From: Desulfobacteraceae bacterium 4572_130
Lineage (GTDB): Bacteria; Desulfobacterota; Desulfobacteria; Desulfobacterales; Desulfobacteraceae
Direction: 5' to 3'
DNA length: 64,000 nucleotides
NCBI GenBank assembly: GCA_002084425.1
Contig: NBLN01000006.1
Location: 18,751 to 82,750 of the forward strand
The stretch's first letter is position 1, and every line of letters begins with the position of its first letter. Made by a program: the position numbers and the translations under genes. The notes below the pieces were generated by a model. The model was not told the origin of the DNA, ran no database searches, and was given only the letters and a program-made list of their open reading frames with translations. Positions 44,492 through 53,427 of this stretch are shown piece by piece.

Positions 44492-44525
44492 AAATCATTT
44501 ATCTCCTTTTATAACAGGATAGTAT

Positions 44526-44650
44526 AAGGCTTTTGCATAATACTTGATTTTGTTCAAATTTTATAGTGAAGATGTATTGTAATATCTTGAACCTAAAATT
44601 TAATAAAAGAAAGCAAGCCCTATTTACAAGTATTTATATAAAGTTCTTAT
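44526..44650 (-). repeat. Family A element, copy with degraded right end
   Basis: It begins AAGGCTTTTGCATAATACTT, contains the TTTGTTCAAATTTTATAGTG..CTTGAACCTAAAATTTAATA hairpin, and continues to CTATTTACAAGTATTTATAT. The distal terminal repeat cannot be found. It fills the gap between the divergent antiporter and uvrC genes. Confidence 0.75.
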
Positions 44651-44748
44651 AGTATATATTGAAGTCTTGAAAAAATACTATAATATAGTAAAATTTTCCA
44701 AAATACTATTGAAAAGTCAAGCAATAATAAAAATTCTTATATCATTCA

Positions 44749-46563
44749 ATGAATAAAATAATTTTAGAAAAATATAAAAATACTCCTGTAAATCCTGGTG
44801 TTTATTTAATGAAAAATAAACACAACTCTGTTATTTATGTTGGAAAGGCTTTAAATCTTAAAAAAAGGCTTGGATCTTATTTTACAAAAAAATCAAGCCA
44901 TGACCTAAAAACAAATATTCTTATAGAAAAAATATCTGATTTTAATATTATTGTTACATCAACAGAGCATGAAGCTTTAATTCTTGAGTCAAATCTTATA
45001 AAAAAACACAAACCAAAATATAATATAATTTTAAAGGATAATAAAAATTATCCCTGTCTTAAAATAGATATTACACAAAAATATCCTTTTCTTGAAATTG
45101 TAAGAAAAATCAAAAATGATAAAGCTTTATATTTTGGCCCCTATTCTTCAGTACACAGTGTTAGAACTTCTTTAAAAACAGTAGATAAAATTTTTAAATT
45201 ACGAAAATGCAAAAAAAATCAATTTTCACATAGATCAAGACCATGCCTTAATTTTCAGATAAAATCATGCCTTGGACCTTGCTGCAATAATATTTTGCCC
45301 CAGAAATATAATAAAATTATAAAAAATGTAGTTCTTTTTTTAAAAGGTAAAGCTCCTGAATTAATTAGAAATTTAAAGCAGAACATGAAAGATGCAGCAC
45401 AAATTTTACATTTTGAAAAAGCAGCGCAATTAAGAGATACAATAGTTGCTATTGAAAAAAGTCTTGAAAAACAAGTTGTAGTGTCAACAAATCAAAAAGA
45501 CAAAGATGTTGTTTCTTGTGTTAGCAGTAAAGAAAAAGCTGTTGTTACAATTCTTTTTGTAAGGGCAGGAAATCTTGTTGGAACCAGACATTATGTTTTT
45601 CCTAAAAATATTAATAAAAATTCAAAAATTTTAAATGCCTTTATAAGACAATATTATGAAAAAAATTCATTTATGCCATGCCAAATTCTTTTATCTGAAA
45701 ATATTGAAAATAAAGCTTTTCTTGAAAATGAATTTTCTCTTAAAAAAGGTAAAAAAGTATTAATACTTGTGCCACAAAGGGGTGAAAAAAAACGCATTAT
45801 TGCTTTGGGTCTATTAAATGGTAAAAAGAAACTTGAAAAATTACTTTCCAGAGAAGTTGAAATAGAACAAACTCTTATTATGGTTCAAAAACTTTTTTTA
45901 ATGGATAAATACCCTGAAAGAATAGAATGTTTTGATAATTCTAATATAGGAGGAACAAATCCGGTATCATCAATGATTGTATTTTCAAAGGGTGTTCCAG
46001 ATAAAAAAAATTATAGAAAATTCATAATAAAAAATGCACATGGTTATGATGATTATGCTTGTATGAAAGAGGTTTTAAAAAGACGATTTGCAAAAAATAA
46101 AGATTTTATGAAACTTCCTGATCTTCTTTTAGTTGATGGTGGAAGGGGCCAACTTGGCATAGCCCAAGTTGTTTTAAAAGATCTTGAGCTTGAAAATAAA
46201 TTTCAAATTGCGGGAATTGCTAAAAAAAATTCTGAAAAAAAAGAACAAGACAAAATATATATTCCCAAAAGATCAAATCCTATTAATACAAATCAAGCTC
46301 AAAAAGCATTGTTTTTTCTTATGACAATACGAGATGAAGCTCATAGATTTGCAATAACATTTCACAAAAAAAGGCGTGCAAAACAGGCTGAATTGTCCAT
46401 TCTTAATTCTATTCCTGAAATAGGGGAAAAAAGAAAAGCAATTCTTTTAAAGACTTATAAAGGAATAACTAATCTAAAAAAAGCTTCAGTAAAAGAACTT
46501 GCAACCATTAAAGGTATGACACAAAAAGCAGCAAAAGAGGTTGTAAAGGCACTTAAATTATAA
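44749..46563 (+). CDS. uvrC: Excinuclease ABC subunit C
   Basis: 604 residues, usual size. The N-terminal GIY-YIG nuclease domain (NPGVYLMKNKHNSVIYVGKALNLKKRL) makes the 3' incision. The Cys motif CLNFQIKSCLGPC (about 166-178) is present. A UVR helix pair (about 205-235), the RNase H-like domain with DNSNIGGTNPVSSM and LLLVDGGRGQLGIAQ for the 5' incision, and C-terminal helix-hairpin-helix repeats (SIPEIGEKRKAILLK) follow. It acts with UvrA and UvrB in nucleotide excision repair. uvrA and uvrB are not here. The start has no clear ribosome site; a family A element lies upstream. Confidence 0.96.
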   Translation: MNKIILEKYKNTPVNPGVYLMKNKHNSVIYVGKALNLKKRLGSYFTKKSSHDLKTNILIEKISDFNIIVTSTEHEALILESNLIKKHKPKYNIILKDNKNYPCLKIDITQKYPFLEIVRKIKNDKALYFGPYSSVHSVRTSLKTVDKIFKLRKCKKNQFSHRSRPCLNFQIKSCLGPCCNNILPQKYNKIIKNVVLFLKGKAPELIRNLKQNMKDAAQILHFEKAAQLRDTIVAIEKSLEKQVVVSTNQKDKDVVSCVSSKEKAVVTILFVRAGNLVGTRHYVFPKNINKNSKILNAFIRQYYEKNSFMPCQILLSENIENKAFLENEFSLKKGKKVLILVPQRGEKKRIIALGLLNGKKKLEKLLSREVEIEQTLIMVQKLFLMDKYPERIECFDNSNIGGTNPVSSMIVFSKGVPDKKNYRKFIIKNAHGYDDYACMKEVLKRRFAKNKDFMKLPDLLLVDGGRGQLGIAQVVLKDLELENKFQIAGIAKKNSEKKEQDKIYIPKRSNPINTNQAQKALFFLMTIRDEAHRFAITFHKKRRAKQAELSILNSIPEIGEKRKAILLKTYKGITNLKKASVKELATIKGMTQKAAKEVVKALKL

Positions 46564-46661
46564 ATTTTAACTATGAAATTCAATATGAGCTCTTTAAAGA
46601 ATTGATTTTTCATAAAAAATATAGGTTATAATAAGAATTTTTTTCTAGTGTTAAAAAATGG

Positions 46662-46690
46662 TTGACAAAAACAAGAGTAATATATAGATA
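46662..46690 (+). promoter_or_regulatory. Promoter of the tRNA-Lys/tRNA-Glu unit
   Basis: A perfect TTGACA -35 box (46662-46667) is followed after 15-17 bases by TATAGATA, a fair -10 box, about 20 bp before tRNA-Lys. It resembles the arrangement before tRNA-Leu. Confidence 0.6.
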
Positions 46691-46710
46691 TACTTTGCCT
46701 TTTTAGGCAT

Positions 46711-46786
46711 GGGCCGTTAACTCAGCTGGCAGAGTATCTCCCTTTTAAGGAGAGAGCCGTTGGTTCGAATCCAACACGGCCCACCA
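46711..46786 (+). tRNA. tRNA-Lys (anticodon UUU)
   Basis: Acceptor stem GGGCCGT pairs with ACGGCCC. D arm AACTCAGCTGGCAGAGT, anticodon loop CTTTTAA with UUU, T arm GTTGGTTCGAATCCAAC, and encoded CCA. It is 13 bp upstream of tRNA-Glu and surely co-transcribed. Confidence 0.95.
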
Positions 46787-46799
46787 AAAAGAATATTAT

Positions 46800-46877
46800 G
46801 TCCCCATCGTCTAGCCTGGTCCAGGACACCGCCCTTTCACGGCGGCAGCAGGGGTTCAAATCCCCTTGGGGACGCCA
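46800..46877 (+). tRNA. tRNA-Glu (anticodon UUC)
   Basis: Acceptor stem GTCCCCA pairs with TGGGGAC. Anticodon stem CCGCC/GGCGG carries loop CTTTCAC with UUC. T arm AGGGGTTCAAATCCCCT, discriminator G and encoded CCA. It is the second gene of the two-tRNA unit and lies 79 bp before der. Confidence 0.95.
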
Positions 46878-46956
46878 TTATATTTTAATCAATCATAAAA
46901 AACAGACTGCTATTTAATGCAGATTCTGTTTTTTTTATTTATGGGGTTTGAAAATT

Positions 46957-48390
46957 ATGAAGCCAATAGTTGCTCTTGTTGGGTGTCCCAATGTTGGCAA
47001 ATCCACTCTTTTCAATAGAATAACGCGTTCAAGAAATGCCTTGGTGGATGATTTCCCTGGAGTTACCAGAGATAGAAATTATGCTGATACCATGTGGAAT
47101 GATATTAAGTTTACTCTTGTGGATACAGGAGGATTTCTTCTTTTAGATGATGACTCATTTGCCTTGGAAATAAAAAAACATTTAAAAATAGCTATAAACG
47201 AAGCAGATATTATTGTTTTTGTTTTAGATGGAAAAACTGGAATTTCTCCATATGATATGGATCTTGCAAATATTTTGCGGAAAACTGAAAAATCTGTATT
47301 TTATATAGTTAACAAAACTGAGAATAAACAAAAAAATGAACTTTCTGAATTTTATTCCCTGGGAATTGAGAAATTTTATTCTGTCTCTGCGGAACATGCT
47401 ATTGGAATTAATGAGTTTTTAGATGACCTTGTAGAAATTTTACCAAACCATGAAAATAAACAAAAAAATTTTAATGATATCTGCCTAGCACTAGTTGGCC
47501 GTCCCAATGTTGGCAAATCTTCTCTTATTAACAAAATATTGGGCAAAAATCGTGTTGTGGTAAATGAGAAACCAGGAACCACAAGAGATGCAATTGACCT
47601 TTTTATTGAGCATAATGAGAAACGTTTTAGGCTCATAGATACAGCAGGAATTAGACGCAAGGGAAAAGTTAAGCAAAAAATTGAAAAATTCTCAATTTTA
47701 AAATCATTAAAAAGTCTTGATGACTGTGATGTGGCTCTTATTTTAATTGATGGTTCTGAAGGAATAACAGACCAGGATATTGCTATTGCAGGATATGCCC
47801 ATGATAAAAAGTGTGGGGCACTTTTTTTAATTAACAAATGGGATATTGTAGATAAAGAACAAAAAAATCAAAAGGAATTTATGCAGGAACTTAGGATGAA
47901 ATCAAAGTTTCTATCATTTGCTCCTGCCATGACTATATCTGCTTTAACAGGTCAGAGAACACACAAAATTTTTAAAATGGTAGAAGATATATATAATGAA
48001 TTTTCCCATAGAATAAATACAGGTGTTTTAAATAGAATAATTAAGGATGCTATATTTCGTTCAGAGCCTAAGCTTCATAAAGGTAAACGCTTAAAATTTT
48101 ATTATGCTACCCAAGTATCTGTAAAACCTCCAACTATTGTATGTTTTGTTAATTATCCAGAAGCTGTGCATTTTTCTTATAAAAGATATCTTATAAATCA
48201 AATAAGAGAAATGTCAAAATTAGAAAAAACACCCATTCGATTATATTTTAGACAGCGGACTGGAAAAATAAATTTTGCAGGTCCTAAAGATACAAATGCT
48301 AGATATTTAAAAAAAAAGAAAATTGTAAGGCGGAAAAAACAGCGTAAAGAACAGAGTAAGCGCAAAAAAGCAAGGGATATGAAAAATTAA
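46957..48390 (+). CDS. der: Ribosome assembly GTPase Der (EngA)
   Basis: Two GTPase domains in tandem followed by a KH-like domain, the unique Der layout. G1 motifs are GCPNVGKST (about 9-17) and GRPNVGKSS (about 184-192). DFPGVTRD and KPGTTRD are the G2 regions, DTGG and DTAG the G3 boxes, and NKTE and NKWD the G4 boxes. The C-terminus is very basic (RRKKQRKEQSKRKK), as expected for 50S subunit binding. A GGGG ribosome site fits the ATG at 46957 (477 residues) better than the TTG three codons upstream. Followed closely by maf. Confidence 0.96.
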   Translation: MKPIVALVGCPNVGKSTLFNRITRSRNALVDDFPGVTRDRNYADTMWNDIKFTLVDTGGFLLLDDDSFALEIKKHLKIAINEADIIVFVLDGKTGISPYDMDLANILRKTEKSVFYIVNKTENKQKNELSEFYSLGIEKFYSVSAEHAIGINEFLDDLVEILPNHENKQKNFNDICLALVGRPNVGKSSLINKILGKNRVVVNEKPGTTRDAIDLFIEHNEKRFRLIDTAGIRRKGKVKQKIEKFSILKSLKSLDDCDVALILIDGSEGITDQDIAIAGYAHDKKCGALFLINKWDIVDKEQKNQKEFMQELRMKSKFLSFAPAMTISALTGQRTHKIFKMVEDIYNEFSHRINTGVLNRIIKDAIFRSEPKLHKGKRLKFYYATQVSVKPPTIVCFVNYPEAVHFSYKRYLINQIREMSKLEKTPIRLYFRQRTGKINFAGPKDTNARYLKKKKIVRRKKQRKEQSKRKKARDMKN

Positions 48391-48430
48391 TAAGGATTTT
48401 TTTAAAATCACCCGTAAAAAGCAAATATAT

Positions 48431-49012
48431 ATGAATAAAAAAATAATACTTGCATCAAAATCACCACGAAGAAAATATTTACTTAAACAAGCTGGAATTG
48501 AATTTTTAGTAATTCCTCCACAAGTTGATGAATCAGAGTTTAATTTAACAAATCCCAGTGATTATGTTAAAAAACTTGCCCTTGCAAAGGCTGAATATAT
48601 TGCAGAAAAACATCCTGATTTATGGGTACTGGGAGCTGATACTATTGTATATATAAATAATACAATACTTGAAAAACCTAGATCAAAAAAACATGCTGTA
48701 CAAATGTTAAAATGCTTAAGTGCAAAAACTCATGTTGTTTATACTGGTTTTTCTATTTTTTGTAAAAATAAGGCACAAAAAATTTCTAGGACTACAAAAA
48801 CTGAGGTGATTTTAAAAAAAATGTCTGATCATGAAATAAAATGGTATGTTAATACAAAAGAACCATTTGATAAGGCTGGAGCATATGCCATTCAAGGTCT
48901 TGGAGCCTCTCTTGTTAAAAGCATAAATGGATCCTATACAAATGTTGTTGGTCTTCCTGTATGTGAAGTTATTGAAGATTTGATTTTATTAAAAGCTATA
49001 AAAAAATATTAA
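48431..49012 (+). CDS. maf: Maf-type nucleotide pyrophosphatase
   Basis: 193 residues. LASKSPRRKYLLKQAGIEF is the P-loop-like Maf start, LGADTIVYINNTILEKPRSKKHA holds the catalytic Asp and neighbouring residues, and EPFDKAGAYAIQG the substrate loop. Maf proteins hydrolyse dTTP/UTP or modified pyrimidine triphosphates to monophosphates, removing non-canonical nucleotides. The DKAGAYAIQG form is that of the dTTP/UTP-specific group. It lies 40 bp after der on the same strand and 45 bp before yggS. Confidence 0.93.
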   Translation: MNKKIILASKSPRRKYLLKQAGIEFLVIPPQVDESEFNLTNPSDYVKKLALAKAEYIAEKHPDLWVLGADTIVYINNTILEKPRSKKHAVQMLKCLSAKTHVVYTGFSIFCKNKAQKISRTTKTEVILKKMSDHEIKWYVNTKEPFDKAGAYAIQGLGASLVKSINGSYTNVVGLPVCEVIEDLILLKAIKKY

Positions 49013-49057
49013 TTTCTTAGAGAATTACTAAATATTTTTTAGAAAAAATGAAAAAAA

Positions 49058-49759
49058 ATGGAAAAAAGCAAAATGGATGCTATTAAAAACCGTGTTTTAA
49101 AAATAGAAAATGAAATTCAAAAAACTGCTAAAGCATGTGGTAGAGATTTCAGAGATATAAGCCTTATTGGTGTAAGTAAAAAAAAGAGTGTTGATACTAT
49201 TATTAAAGGTGTTAATGCCGGCATAAAAATTCTAGGAGAAAATTATATACAGGAAGCTGTTGAAAAAATAGAAAAAATTGGTTCAATTCCATGTGATTGG
49301 CATTTTATTGGTCATCTTCAATCTAATAAAGCAAAATTTGCTGTTAAATATTTTAATCTTATACATACTGTTGATACAATTAAACTAGCAAAGGAGATTA
49401 ATAAAAAAGCAAAGAAAATTAATAAAATACAAAATATTCTTATGCAGGTAAATATTAGTGAGGAAAAATCTAAATCAGGAGTTCTTGCAAAGAACTCATG
49501 CTCTTTTGCCAAAGAAATTACAAATTTTAAAAATATTTCCTTAAACGGACTTATGTGTATTCCTGAATTTTCCTATGACCCTGAAAAATCAAGACAATAT
49601 TTTAAAGCTCTTTTTAATATTAAAAATAAAATTCAAAATACTTTAAAAATTAAAATAAAACATCTTTCCATGGGCATGAGTTATGATTTTAAAATAGCTA
49701 TTCAAGAAGGAGCCACAATTGTAAGAATTGGAACAGCAATATTTGGAGAAAGAAAATGA
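49058..49759 (+). CDS. yggS: YggS-type pyridoxal phosphate homeostasis protein
   Basis: 233 residues, single alanine-racemase-like barrel. LIGVSKKKSVDTI carries the PLP-binding lysine, ILGENYIQEA is the conserved GENY motif, and WHFIGHLQSNKAK and SMGMSYDFKIAIQEGATIVRIGTAIFG are the remaining family blocks. It binds PLP without a known enzymatic reaction and balances vitamin B6 and amino-acid pools. Its stop overlaps the queH start by 4 bp (ATGA), showing translational coupling with that gene. Confidence 0.94.
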   Translation: MEKSKMDAIKNRVLKIENEIQKTAKACGRDFRDISLIGVSKKKSVDTIIKGVNAGIKILGENYIQEAVEKIEKIGSIPCDWHFIGHLQSNKAKFAVKYFNLIHTVDTIKLAKEINKKAKKINKIQNILMQVNISEEKSKSGVLAKNSCSFAKEITNFKNISLNGLMCIPEFSYDPEKSRQYFKALFNIKNKIQNTLKIKIKHLSMGMSYDFKIAIQEGATIVRIGTAIFGERK

Positions 49760-50286
49760 AAATTCTTTTACATGTTTGCTGCGCTCCATGCTCTATATAT
49801 CCTATTAAGGTTTTAAAAAAGAAAGAAATGGATATTGTTGGATTTTTTTTTCGCCATAATATTCATCCATTTACAGAATGTATTAAAAGAGAAAATACAT
49901 TAAAAAAATATGCTGATGATATAGATTTAAAAGTGATATATCAAAAAGATTATAATATTGAAAACTTTATCCAGTCTGTTGTGTTCAGAGAACAAAAAAG
50001 ATGTAGATCTTGTTATTATGCAAGACTTATAGCAAGTGCAAAAATTGCAAAAAAAGGAAAATTTGATGGTTTTACTTCAACTCTTTTATATAGTAAATTT
50101 CAAAACCATGAACTTATTTATGATATAGGAAAATCCATTGAAAAAAAATATGGTATAAAATTTATTTATAAAGATTTTAGAATGGGCTGGGAAAAAGGAA
50201 TTAAAGAATCAAAAAAATTAAGTATGTACCGCCAGCAATACTGCGGCTGTATTTATAGTGAAAAACAACGGTATTTTAAGGGGTAA
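49756..50286 (+). CDS. queH: Epoxyqueuosine reductase QueH
   Basis: 176 residues. LLHVCCAPCSIYPI near the start, RCRSCYYARL (about 92-101) and YRQQYCGCIYS near the end supply the Cys residues that hold a [4Fe-4S] cluster and a metal in QueH (formerly DUF208). It reduces epoxyqueuosine to queuosine in tRNA wobble positions, replacing oxygen-sensitive or B12-dependent QueG in anaerobes. Its start overlaps yggS. All the expected Cys motifs are present. Confidence 0.93.
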   Translation: MKILLHVCCAPCSIYPIKVLKKKEMDIVGFFFRHNIHPFTECIKRENTLKKYADDIDLKVIYQKDYNIENFIQSVVFREQKRCRSCYYARLIASAKIAKKGKFDGFTSTLLYSKFQNHELIYDIGKSIEKKYGIKFIYKDFRMGWEKGIKESKKLSMYRQQYCGCIYSEKQRYFKG

Positions 50287-50311
50287 GAAACTAATAATTG
50301 GAGAAGTTATT

Positions 50312-51472
50312 TTGAAAAATTATAATAAAAATAACATTGTTATAAAAAAAATTAAAATTGCCATTGTATCTCCTAATTATGGATTAATAGGTGGGGCTGA
50401 ACATTTTGCATTTGAGCTTACTGAACGCTTAGCAAAAATGCATAATTTTGATATACATGTTTTTGCCAATAAATGGCGTAAGGGAAAGGCTAATATTATC
50501 TTTCACAAAGTGCCTATAATTAAATTTCCACGCTGGGCTAAACCTCTAAGTTTTGCATGGTTTGCCCAAAAAATGATAAGAACGGAAAAGTTTGATATTA
50601 TCCACAGTCATGAAAGATTATTTAACTATGATTTTTTAACGCATCATGGTGTTCCTCACAAAATATGGATAAAGGAGATACGTAAAAAAAGATTAAGTCT
50701 TTTTGATAGAGCACTTGCCAATATCGAAAGAATTGGTATTACAAGCATGCAGCGTCCTCATATTTTACCTGTTTCTACAATCACGAAAAAATACATTTTA
50801 AAACAATTTAATATTTCTGATCCAATAATGACTGTAATTAATCCAGGTATTACTGTTAAAAAATTTGCAGGAACCAAGGCAAAAGAGCATAAAAATAAAA
50901 TTCGAAATAATTATGGATTAACAGATAATGATATTGTCATTCTTTTTGTGGGTATGAATTTTGATATAAAAGGGCTTGGTAGGTTATTAAAATCAATTGC
51001 TATATTTACCAATCATGGGAAAAAGCATTTGTCCTTAAAGCTGCTTGTTCTGGGCAAGGGAAATAAAAAAAAATATTTAGATATTGCATGTGATCTAAAA
51101 ATAAGTGATAGAGTTATTTTTGCAGGTGTTAGTCGTAATATAGAAGAATATTACCCTGCATCTGATGTGTTTGTCTTGCCTTCTTATCTTGACGCATTTG
51201 GGATTGTTGTTCTTGAAGCCATGGCTTCTGGCTTACCTGTTATTATATCTGATGGTGCAGGGGCATCTGATGTAGTTGAGCATGGCATCACAGGATACAT
51301 AATTAAAAACAAAAATTTTGAACAGGAAATAATTCCTTTGCTTTTTACTCTTTTGGATAAAGAAAAACGACAAAAAATAGGAGAAAATGCAAAATTAGTT
51401 GCTGCAAATTATGACTGGGACATTATTGCAGAAAAAATGGCAAAATTATATATGCAGCGTATGAAAATATAA
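50312..51472 (+). CDS. Glycosyltransferase family 4 protein
   Basis: 387 residues counted from a TTG at 50312 that follows GGAGAAG at good spacing. A longer frame from an ATG at 50258 overlaps queH and adds an unconserved stretch. IKIAIVSPNYGLIGGAEHFAFEL is the N-terminal donor/acceptor fold start, VILFVGMNFDIKGLGRLL the middle linker, and FVLPSYLDAFGIVVLEAMASGLPVI with GASDVVEHGITGYI the GT-B C-terminal E-x7-E sugar-nucleotide site. It is a retaining GT4 enzyme, probably adding a hexose or heptose to lipopolysaccharide core (WaaG-like). The sugar is not known. Confidence 0.88.
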   Translation: MKNYNKNNIVIKKIKIAIVSPNYGLIGGAEHFAFELTERLAKMHNFDIHVFANKWRKGKANIIFHKVPIIKFPRWAKPLSFAWFAQKMIRTEKFDIIHSHERLFNYDFLTHHGVPHKIWIKEIRKKRLSLFDRALANIERIGITSMQRPHILPVSTITKKYILKQFNISDPIMTVINPGITVKKFAGTKAKEHKNKIRNNYGLTDNDIVILFVGMNFDIKGLGRLLKSIAIFTNHGKKHLSLKLLVLGKGNKKKYLDIACDLKISDRVIFAGVSRNIEEYYPASDVFVLPSYLDAFGIVVLEAMASGLPVIISDGAGASDVVEHGITGYIIKNKNFEQEIIPLLFTLLDKEKRQKIGENAKLVAANYDWDIIAEKMAKLYMQRMKI

Positions 51473-51527
51473 TATCAAAAAAAAAGTTGTTAATAATTTT
51501 TTTTAATTTTAAGAAGGTGTATAATTT

Positions 51528-51773
51528 ATGTGTCTTGCAGTTCCATCAAAAATAATTAAAATAAAAGATTCATTTGCAACAGTTGAAATTGATGGTGTTA
51601 GAAAAAAAGCAAGTATAATGCTCCTTGATGATGTTAAAATAAATGATTATGTAATTGTTCATGCAGGATTTGCAATTAGCAAACTGGATAAAGAAATTGC
51701 AAGGCAGACAATTCAAGATATGCGTGATATGCTTGAATTTAATGATAAAAAAAACAATGCCATCAAGTCTTGA
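51528..51773 (+). CDS. hypC: Hydrogenase maturation chaperone HypC
   Basis: 81 residues. MCLAVPSKIIKI with Cys2 is the hallmark of HypC/HybG, followed by the small OB-like domain (ATVEIDGVRKKASIMLLDDVKINDYVIVHAGFAISKLD). Cys2 binds the Fe(CN)2CO precursor with HypD and delivers it to the [NiFe] hydrogenase large subunit. hypF and hypD are 5 kb downstream on the same strand, separated by minus-strand genes. Its end overlaps the convergent membrane-subunit gene by 11 bp. Confidence 0.95.
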   Translation: MCLAVPSKIIKIKDSFATVEIDGVRKKASIMLLDDVKINDYVIVHAGFAISKLDKEIARQTIQDMRDMLEFNDKKNNAIKS

Positions 51774-52203
51774 ATTTTTTAGTTAAATGGTAACCCAAAA
51801 AAAATAAAAGCAATATACAAAAAAGAAAGTGGGAAAGAGCCAGTAAAATAATAAAATTCGGAGAAAAAGGAGTACCTGAAAAATTTTTAATTATCATTAA
51901 AATACCTGTTATAATTAATCCTAAATAAATAATTATTTTTATAATTATAATTTTTGTAATCCTGGCAGAATCTATTCTAAAAATTATAAAATCAAGACTT
52001 GAATATACAACTAAACTAATGAATATCCCTGCAAAAATGTAATGCATTAAATGTGTAATATGAAAATTTGCAAGCCATCCAAGACCTGGAATATCTGCAA
52101 TATAATATCTTTTAAAAATAGGCATCTGCCCAAAGCCTGATAATGTAAGAAAAAACAATGTAATTTTGTAAAACAAGGGCATAATACTATTTTCTTTCTC
52201 CAT
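51763..52203 (-). CDS. Small integral membrane redox subunit (cytochrome b/FdhI-like)
   Basis: 146 residues with four predicted membrane helices (about 10-28, 44-66, 78-104 and 114-138). The His residues in NFHITHLMHYIFAG and in SHFLFCILLLFFLGYHL are well placed as haem b or quinone-site ligands, as in formate dehydrogenase or hydrogenase cytochrome subunits, but the protein is shorter than typical FdhI (about 200). Its start codon overlaps the stop of the Fe-S protein gene by one base, so they form one complex by inference: electrons from the Fe-S protein would pass into the quinone pool. The haem assignment is not certain. Confidence 0.75.
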   Translation of the reverse strand: MEKENSIMPLFYKITLFFLTLSGFGQMPIFKRYYIADIPGLGWLANFHITHLMHYIFAGIFISLVVYSSLDFIIFRIDSARITKIIIIKIIIYLGLIITGILMIIKNFSGTPFSPNFIILLALSHFLFCILLLFFLGYHLTKKFKT

Positions 52204-53168
52204 TATTTATTCTCCTTAGAAGCTCTATAAAATTTACCTGCTATAGCTGCTATTCCTGCTATTGGAGCAATAAGCATTGCCTTTGCAATATTATTTCCCA
52301 GAGCCATTGAATCTTTTGCTTTTCCAAGATGAGGCTTGCCCTTTCCTTTTTTAATGCTGTTATTTAACTTGTCAAAGGGAACTGGTGATACATAAATAGT
52401 ATTTGTCCCGCCATTTTCATATTCTCCATAAATATAGCCATTTATTTTTTTTGCAAGGGTATGAGCTTTTTTAAGAATATCACTTTTTTTTCCAATTATC
52501 TGAACATTTTCAGAGCACGCCTCAATACATGCAGGTACTTTCCCTTTTTCAAGCCTGTTATAGCATCTATCACATTTATACATAACACCATTTCCAGCAA
52601 AAGAAGGTAAAAGATCAAGATAAAGTCCTGTTCCTGTTTGTCTTTGGGGAATATCCCATGGACAAACATTTTTACATTTAGAACCACCAAGGCAAATATC
52701 AGAATTAATTTTAGAAAGTCCATTATCTTCTTGTTGTGCTGCTCCCCAGGGACAAAGCTTTACACATGGTGGATTATCACAGTGCATGCAGCGTCTTGGA
52801 ATGGTTAATTCAATTTCTTCATTATTTACTATTGCAGTTGCATTTTGAATATAAAGCCAGTTATATGGAGTAAGTCTGTCTGTAACATCTTTTTTTTCTG
52901 ACCAGTCCTCTATTGGAACCCTCTTAGGATACATTTTGGGAAATGGTTTTTCAGGATTTGGGTATTTAGCTTGATTTGCTTTTTGACAGGCATATACACA
53001 TTCTTCACATCCAATACATTTTGAAATATCTATTAATGTAGCAATATGCTCTTTTTTGTCTTTGCCTATAGCCTTTGCTGCCCTTGCTACAGGCGCAGAT
53101 GCTGCCATAGCTCCTGCAATTGTAACTGATCCTTTTAAAAATGCTCTTCGTGAAATTCTAGCAGTCAT
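52203..53168 (-). CDS. Tat-exported four-cluster Fe-S protein (HybA/FdhB-like)
   Basis: 321 residues. RRAFLKG (7-13) followed by an Ala-rich stretch is a twin-arginine signal. Ferredoxin motifs are CIGCEECVYAC, CMHCDNPPCVKLC with PWG, CLGGSKCKNVCPWD and CDRCYNRLEKGKVPACIEAC, four [4Fe-4S] sites in the order seen in FdhB, HybA and DmsB proteins. A C-terminal hydrophobic helix (about 290-312) may anchor it. It should carry electrons in the periplasm between a missing catalytic partner and the membrane subunit encoded just downstream. No catalytic large subunit is nearby. It follows the selenoprotein candidate by 37 bp. Confidence 0.9.
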   Translation of the reverse strand: MTARISRRAFLKGSVTIAGAMAASAPVARAAKAIGKDKKEHIATLIDISKCIGCEECVYACQKANQAKYPNPEKPFPKMYPKRVPIEDWSEKKDVTDRLTPYNWLYIQNATAIVNNEEIELTIPRRCMHCDNPPCVKLCPWGAAQQEDNGLSKINSDICLGGSKCKNVCPWDIPQRQTGTGLYLDLLPSFAGNGVMYKCDRCYNRLEKGKVPACIEACSENVQIIGKKSDILKKAHTLAKKINGYIYGEYENGGTNTIYVSPVPFDKLNNSIKKGKGKPHLGKAKDSMALGNNIAKAMLIAPIAGIAAIAGKFYRASKENK

Positions 53169-53205
53169 TTTTTCTCTCTTTTTAAAAAAAATGTATAATC
53201 AAACT

Positions 53206-53403
53206 TTATTTTTCAAAATTTATTACTTTATTTTTTTTAACACTCTTTATTTGTTCTTTAGTATTATTGTTATTTTTAATTTTTTTTTCTGTCACCTGAC
53301 AGGCCTTTCTCATTCAGGTTGAAATACCCATTTTAGGCAGAATATACAATTGCATTAAAAAATAAAATCCAATAAATACCAGAAAAAAAATCATTTCTTT
53401 CAT
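53206..53403 (-). CDS. Candidate selenoprotein: 65-residue membrane-anchored protein with in-frame TGA
   Basis: An ATG at 53403 preceded by AAAGGA opens a frame starting MKEMIFFLVFIGFYFLMQLY, one N-terminal membrane helix, then ILPKMGIST. Codon 30 is TGA (53314-53316). The frame continues for 35 more codons, MRKACQVTEKK and a Lys/Asn-rich tail, to TAA at 53206. Reading TGA as selenocysteine gives U30-x4-C35, a plausible redox pair. Downstream of TGA the hairpin CTGTC-AGGT-GACAG has its apical loop 16 bases from the TGA, with the loop GGU found in bacterial SECIS elements. Without recoding it would be a 29-residue membrane peptide. It heads the Fe-S/membrane-subunit gene group. Confidence 0.6.
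53289..53302 (-). promoter_or_regulatory. bSECIS-like hairpin
   Basis: On the coding strand CTGTC and GACAG pair around the loop AGGT, 16 bases after the in-frame TGA at 53314-53316. E. coli fdhF has its AGGTCT loop 17 bases after TGA. The lower stem is weak, with only this 5-bp upper stem evident. Confidence 0.5.
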
Positions 53404-53427
53404 ATTTTTATTCCTTTATGAGTTTAG

